The notes beneath the pieces are model-generated. The model did no database searches. It saw nothing but the letters and a program-made list of their open reading frames with translations, and was not told the origin of the DNA. Made by a program: the position numbers and the translations under genes. A DNA stretch of 6,469 nt, from positions 8,971-15,439 of the forward strand of contig VXNE01000611.1 in NCBI GenBank assembly GCA_009840715.1, written 5' to 3'. Below are positions 3,768 through 6,469 of the stretch, one piece after another (within the stretch, counting starts at the first letter, position 1; each line of letters starts with the position of its first letter). This DNA is from Gammaproteobacteria bacterium. Its GTDB lineage: Bacteria; Pseudomonadota; Gammaproteobacteria; Pseudomonadales; Azotimanducaceae.

Positions 3768-4945
3768 GGGGCGGCAAGCGCGTCGTCGAGGTCTCGGATC
3801 AGGTCCGCCTCGGTCTCGATGCCCACGGACAGCCGTATGAGGTCATCCCCGATGCCGAGCGCCTCGCGCTGGGGTGCGGGGACGCTGGCATGGGTCATGA
3901 TGGCCGGGTGCTCGACGAGCGACTCGACGCCGCCGAGGCTCTCCGCCAGCGTGAAAACCTCCAGGCGCGCCAGGAACCGCTCCGCGGCGGCGAGGTCGCC
4001 GCGGATCCGGAACGACACCATGCCGCCGAAGCCGTCCATCTGCCGGGCGGCGAGGGCGTGCTGCGGATGCGAGGGCAGGCCCGGGTAGATCGTCTCCGAG
4101 ACCCCGTCGTGTTCTGCCAGGAAACGGGCCACGGCGAACGCGTTCCGCTCGTGTGCCTGCATGCGCACCGCGAGCGTCTTGAGGCTGCGCATGCAGAGCC
4201 ACGAGTCGAACGTGCTCTGCACGCCGCCCACCGAATTCGAGAGGAAGGCCAGCGACTCGGCCAGGTCCTCATCATCCGTCACCACCGCGCCGCCGATCAG
4301 GTCGCTGTGACCGGCGATGTACTTGGTCGTCGAGTGGGCGACCAGATCCGCGCCCAGGGACAGGGGTCGCTGGAAGTAAGGGCTCATGAACGTGTTGTCG
4401 ACCGCCAGCAGCGCGCCGCGGTCGTGGACGATCCGGGCAACGGCCTCGATGTCGATGAGCTTCAGCAGGGGGTTGGTCGGCGTCTCGATCCAGACGAGCC
4501 GGGTCTCCGGCAGCATCGCAGTCTCGAGGGCCGACGGGTCGGACAGGTCCACGTAGCTGAAACGGAGCCCGTGGTCGGCGAGCACCCGGTCGAACAGGCG
4601 GAAGCTGCCGCCGTAGAGGTCATCACAGGCGACCACGTGCTCGCCCGCCTTGACGAGGTGCATGACGGTCGTCGTGGCCACGCAGCCGGAAGCGAACGCG
4701 AAGCCGTGCCGGGCGCCTTCGAGGTCGGCCAAGCAACGCTCGAAGGCACCCCGCGTGGGGTTGGCCGTGCGGGAGTAGTCGTAGCCCTGGTGAACGCCCG
4801 GCGCGGACTGGGCGTAGGTCGAGGTCAGGTAGACCGGCACGTTGACCGCGCCCGTCCCGGGGTCGGGCGGCTGGCCGCTGTGAATCGCCCGGGTCTCGAA
4901 ACCGCGTTCCGGCGGCGCGGCGTCTTGATCCCTGGTCTGCTGCAT
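3764..4945 (-). CDS. PLP-dependent trans-sulfuration enzyme (cystathionine gamma-lyase/gamma-synthase family)
   Basis: A 393-residue fold-type I PLP enzyme of the Cys/Met metabolism family. It likely acts on cystathionine, homocysteine or an O-acylhomoserine in the interconversion of cysteine and methionine. The PLP lysine is K208 in AHSTTKYIAGHSD. Other signature segments are YDYSRTANPTR (55-65, phosphate-binding Tyr/Arg from the neighbouring subunit), ASGCVAT (85-91), DDLYGG with ring-stacking Y111, VWIETPTNPL (151-160), AVDNTF (181-186, D183 binding the pyridine nitrogen), ESLGGVESLVEHPAIMTHAS (335-354) and RLSVGIE (371-377, carboxylate-binding arginine). The C-terminal region looks slightly more like gamma-lyases, but lyase and synthase cannot be separated reliably by eye, so no symbol is given. 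Length is standard and the gene appears intact. The ATG lies 10 nt after the acyl-CoA dehydrogenase stop codon, with only a weak ribosome site. Its stop overlaps the next gene. Confidence 0.93.
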   Translation of the reverse strand: MQQTRDQDAAPPERGFETRAIHSGQPPDPGTGAVNVPVYLTSTYAQSAPGVHQGYDYSRTANPTRGAFERCLADLEGARHGFAFASGCVATTTVMHLVKAGEHVVACDDLYGGSFRLFDRVLADHGLRFSYVDLSDPSALETAMLPETRLVWIETPTNPLLKLIDIEAVARIVHDRGALLAVDNTFMSPYFQRPLSLGADLVAHSTTKYIAGHSDLIGGAVVTDDEDLAESLAFLSNSVGGVQSTFDSWLCMRSLKTLAVRMQAHERNAFAVARFLAEHDGVSETIYPGLPSHPQHALAARQMDGFGGMVSFRIRGDLAAAERFLARLEVFTLAESLGGVESLVEHPAIMTHASVPAPQREALGIGDDLIRLSVGIETEADLIRDLDDALAAP

Positions 4946-4955
4946 TGGCCCGGCG

Positions 4956-6161
4956 CTAACCGAAGTACATGCCGCCGTCGGTGTTGCGCAGCTTGTCCCG
5001 CGCGATCACCATCCGGTGCACCTCCGACGGGCCTTCGCCGATCCGCTTGACGCGGAGTTCGCGGTACCAGCGTTCGAGGGGCATTTCCTTGGCCACGCCC
5101 ATGCCGCCGAACATCTGGATGGCGCGGTCCACCACGCGGCCGGCGGTTTCGGTGCCGTAGAGCTTGCAGATCGAGGCGTCGACCTTGCCGGGCTCTCCGG
5201 CGTCCACCTTGGAGGCCGCGTCGTACACCAGCATCCGCGCCGCGCGCAACTCCACCTCGGAGTCCGCGATCATCCACTGGATGGCCTGCCGGTCGGCGAG
5301 CATCCCGCCACGGGTGGGCCGTTGCTTGACCCAGCCGCAGGCCATGTCGAGGGCTTCCTGGGCGATCCCGATGCAGCCAGCGGCGTACGGGATACGGCCG
5401 TCGACGAGCCACCGCTGGGCGACGCCGAAACCGTGGCCGACCTCGCCGAGCACGTTCTCCGCCGGGACCTCGCAGTTGTCCAGTACGATCTCGTAGGGCG
5501 ACAGGGCGCGGATGACCTCGATCTCGTCGAACTCGATGCCGGGGAAGTCGGGTTCGACGATGAACGCCGTGTGCTGCGGCGGAACCCCGTCGCCGCCGTC
5601 GCTCGTGCGGGCGAAGACGATGCCGTAGTCGGCGCCCTTGGCCGCAGTGATCCACATCTTGCGCCCGTTCAGGACCCAGACGTCACCGCGTTTCTCGGCG
5701 CGCGTGGTGATGTTGTTGCGCGGGTCGGAACCGCCGGTCGGTTCGGTGATCGCCACGAACGCGCGTTTCCTGCCCTGCACGCAGGGGATCCCGTACTTCT
5801 CGATCTGCTCGGGCGTACCGCCCCAGATGATGTTCGGGGCGCCGCCGCCGAAGGCGCCGAGGGCCGGGTTGTAGGCGCCGAGCCGGCACTTCGCGGACTC
5901 CTCGGCGATGATTACGCGCGCAAGTGCGCTGACCGGGTTGCCGCCGTACTCCTCGGGTACGGTGAGGCGCGTCAGCCCCATCTCCTCGGCGATGGCACGC
6001 AAGCGCGTGCGGTCCTCGCGGGCGCAGACGGTCGCGTCGTGGGGCAGCCCGTCCTCGATGGGTTTCACCTCCTCGCGCATGAAACGCCGCACCTGGTCGC
6101 GCAGCATGATGAGTTCGTCCGGGAGCTGGAATCCGTAGTGGTTGCCTGGCCCGTCCGTCAT
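4956..6161 (-). CDS. Acyl-CoA dehydrogenase (FAD-dependent, ACAD family)
   Basis: A 401-residue flavoenzyme that would oxidise an acyl-CoA to the trans-2-enoyl-CoA and pass electrons to electron-transfer flavoprotein. The N-terminal helical domain runs to about 130. The FAD/substrate strand segment FVAITEPTGGSDPRNNITTR (135-154) and WVLNGRKMWITAA (162-174) form the beta domain. The C-terminal helical domain carries QMFGGMGVAKEMPLERWYREL (349-369) and RIGEGPSEVHRMVIAR (373-388), with E376 in the position of the catalytic base. The GEGPSEVHR ending resembles the ACAD10/11-like branch. Chain-length specificity cannot be read from the sequence. I chose ATG 6159-6161 because GGAGG lies just upstream; an in-frame ATG at 6233 would add 24 residues through the promoter region and is rejected. 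This is the first gene of the minus-strand cluster, 10 nt ahead of the PLP enzyme. Confidence 0.94.
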   Translation of the reverse strand: MTDGPGNHYGFQLPDELIMLRDQVRRFMREEVKPIEDGLPHDATVCAREDRTRLRAIAEEMGLTRLTVPEEYGGNPVSALARVIIAEESAKCRLGAYNPALGAFGGGAPNIIWGGTPEQIEKYGIPCVQGRKRAFVAITEPTGGSDPRNNITTRAEKRGDVWVLNGRKMWITAAKGADYGIVFARTSDGGDGVPPQHTAFIVEPDFPGIEFDEIEVIRALSPYEIVLDNCEVPAENVLGEVGHGFGVAQRWLVDGRIPYAAGCIGIAQEALDMACGWVKQRPTRGGMLADRQAIQWMIADSEVELRAARMLVYDAASKVDAGEPGKVDASICKLYGTETAGRVVDRAIQMFGGMGVAKEMPLERWYRELRVKRIGEGPSEVHRMVIARDKLRNTDGGMYFG

Positions 6162-6276
6162 GAGTCCTCCGTTCTTCGAATTGCCGGCCTGCGTTTCGGC
6201 CGGGTAGGGCCGCTCAGTCGGTGAGCGCGCCAATATACTCTGCTGCCGGCCCCGCGTTCACGCCGCGCTCGCCCGC
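6162..6276. promoter_or_regulatory. Divergent intergenic region with probable promoters
   Basis: This 115-nt gap separates the minus-strand acyl-CoA dehydrogenase gene from the plus-strand trmL gene, so it should hold a promoter for each. An A/T-rich island at 6231-6239 contains TATACT (6234-6239, plus strand), five of six matches to a bacterial -10 box. The same island read on the minus strand contains TATATT. No convincing -35 box is visible at 16-18 nt in either direction, so the promoter call is tentative. Just upstream of the minus-strand ATG is the GGAGG ribosome site of the dehydrogenase gene. An inverted repeat at 6211-6227 lies next to the A/T-rich island. Confidence 0.4.
6211..6227. 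repeat. 6-bp inverted repeat beside the candidate -10 boxes
   Basis: The arms CGCTCA (6211-6216) and TGAGCG (6222-6227) are perfect complements around GTCGG. The repeat lies 4-6 bases from the A/T-rich island, where a regulator could bind and control one or both divergent genes. The short arms mean chance is possible. Confidence 0.4.
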
Positions 6277-6469
6277 ATGCTCGACATTGTCCTCTACCAG
6301 CCCGAGATCCCGCCCAACACCGGCAGCATCATGCGGATCGCGGCCAACACAGGGGCGGGACTCTCGCTCATCGAACCCCTCGGATTCGAACTCGACAACG
6401 TCCGGCTGCGACGCGCCGGACTCGACTACCGGGAGTATGCGGACGTGCGCGTCTACCCGTGCCCGGTCT
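6277..6469 (+). CDS. trmL: tRNA (cytidine/uridine-34-2'-O)-methyltransferase TrmL, N-terminal part
   Basis: The first 64 codons of a SPOUT-class RNA methyltransferase; the window ends before the knot-forming SAM site. The N-terminus MLDIVLYQPEIPPNTGSIMR (1-20), followed by IAANTGAGLSLIEPLGFEL (21-39) and RLRRAGLDYREYADV (43-57), matches the well-conserved start of TrmL (formerly YibK). TrmL 2'-O-methylates the wobble nucleotide 34 of certain tRNA-Leu species. The ATG at 6277-6279 fits the family start exactly. No strong Shine-Dalgarno lies ahead of it (the upstream bases are CGCTCGCCCGC). It is divergent from the acyl-CoA dehydrogenase gene and is a housekeeping neighbour with no obvious functional link to the minus-strand cluster. 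The full family length is about 155 residues, so roughly 60 percent is missing here. Confidence 0.93.
   Translation, partial: MLDIVLYQPEIPPNTGSIMRIAANTGAGLSLIEPLGFELDNVRLRRAGLDYREYADVRVYPCPV

Noticed and set aside
3322..3777. Longer DUF427 frame from an ATG at 3777
   Set aside because: It overlaps the 149-aa gene, its composition is shadow-like, and the GTGA junction gives a better start.
3752..5050. Plus-strand open frame of 432 codons opposite the PLP enzyme
   Set aside because: Antisense shadow; the minus strand encodes a complete PLP enzyme with its active-site lysine.
5016..6224. Plus-strand open frame of 402 codons opposite the acyl-CoA dehydrogenase
   Set aside because: Antisense shadow without recognisable motifs.

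Overview
This is a high-GC, gene-dense fragment of a bacterial chromosome. It probably comes from an uncultured member of the Pseudomonadota, perhaps a gammaproteobacterium; that placement rests on the TrmL type, the gene content and the codon use, and is an inference. Almost everything lies on the minus strand. Only a truncated tRNA methyltransferase gene (trmL) at the right end is on the plus strand.

Reading the minus strand from right to left: a 401-residue acyl-CoA dehydrogenase (4956-6161) is followed after 10 nt by a PLP-dependent cystathionine gamma-lyase/synthase family enzyme (3764-4945). Three small genes come next: a 149-aa protein of uncertain family (3318-3767), a DUF427 protein (2788-3321) and a GNAT acetyltransferase (2435-2791). 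Each of these three junctions is a 4-nt GTGA overlap, in which a GTG start overlaps the upstream TGA stop, so the last four genes look translationally coupled. After a 145-nt array of stem-loops comes a 553-residue thiamine-diphosphate enzyme of the acetolactate synthase superfamily (566-2227). A short ribbon-helix-helix protein (322-537) follows, and then the start of an unidentified frame (from 178) that runs into an almost pure G/C stretch at the window edge.

The most unusual feature is the array at 2291-2435. It holds five different hairpins placed nearly back to back, with spacers of 0-4 nt; 110 of its 145 bases sit in stem arms. Read as minus-strand RNA, three of the five loops are GNRA tetraloops (GGGA twice, GTAA once). 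The single imperfection in two of the stems becomes a G.U wobble, at the same eighth pair from the stem base. The array lies between the GNAT stop codon and the start of the ThDP-enzyme gene, so it would be in the intercistronic or leader RNA. I do not recognise it as a known RNA class.

The enzymes suggest acyl-CoA, sulfur-amino-acid and 2-oxoacid type chemistry, but no single pathway can be named from the sequence. The divergent gap at 6162-6276 holds the likely promoters for the minus-strand cluster and for trmL. The first 105 bases contain a single T and no A, which suggests a sequencing or assembly artefact at a contig end.
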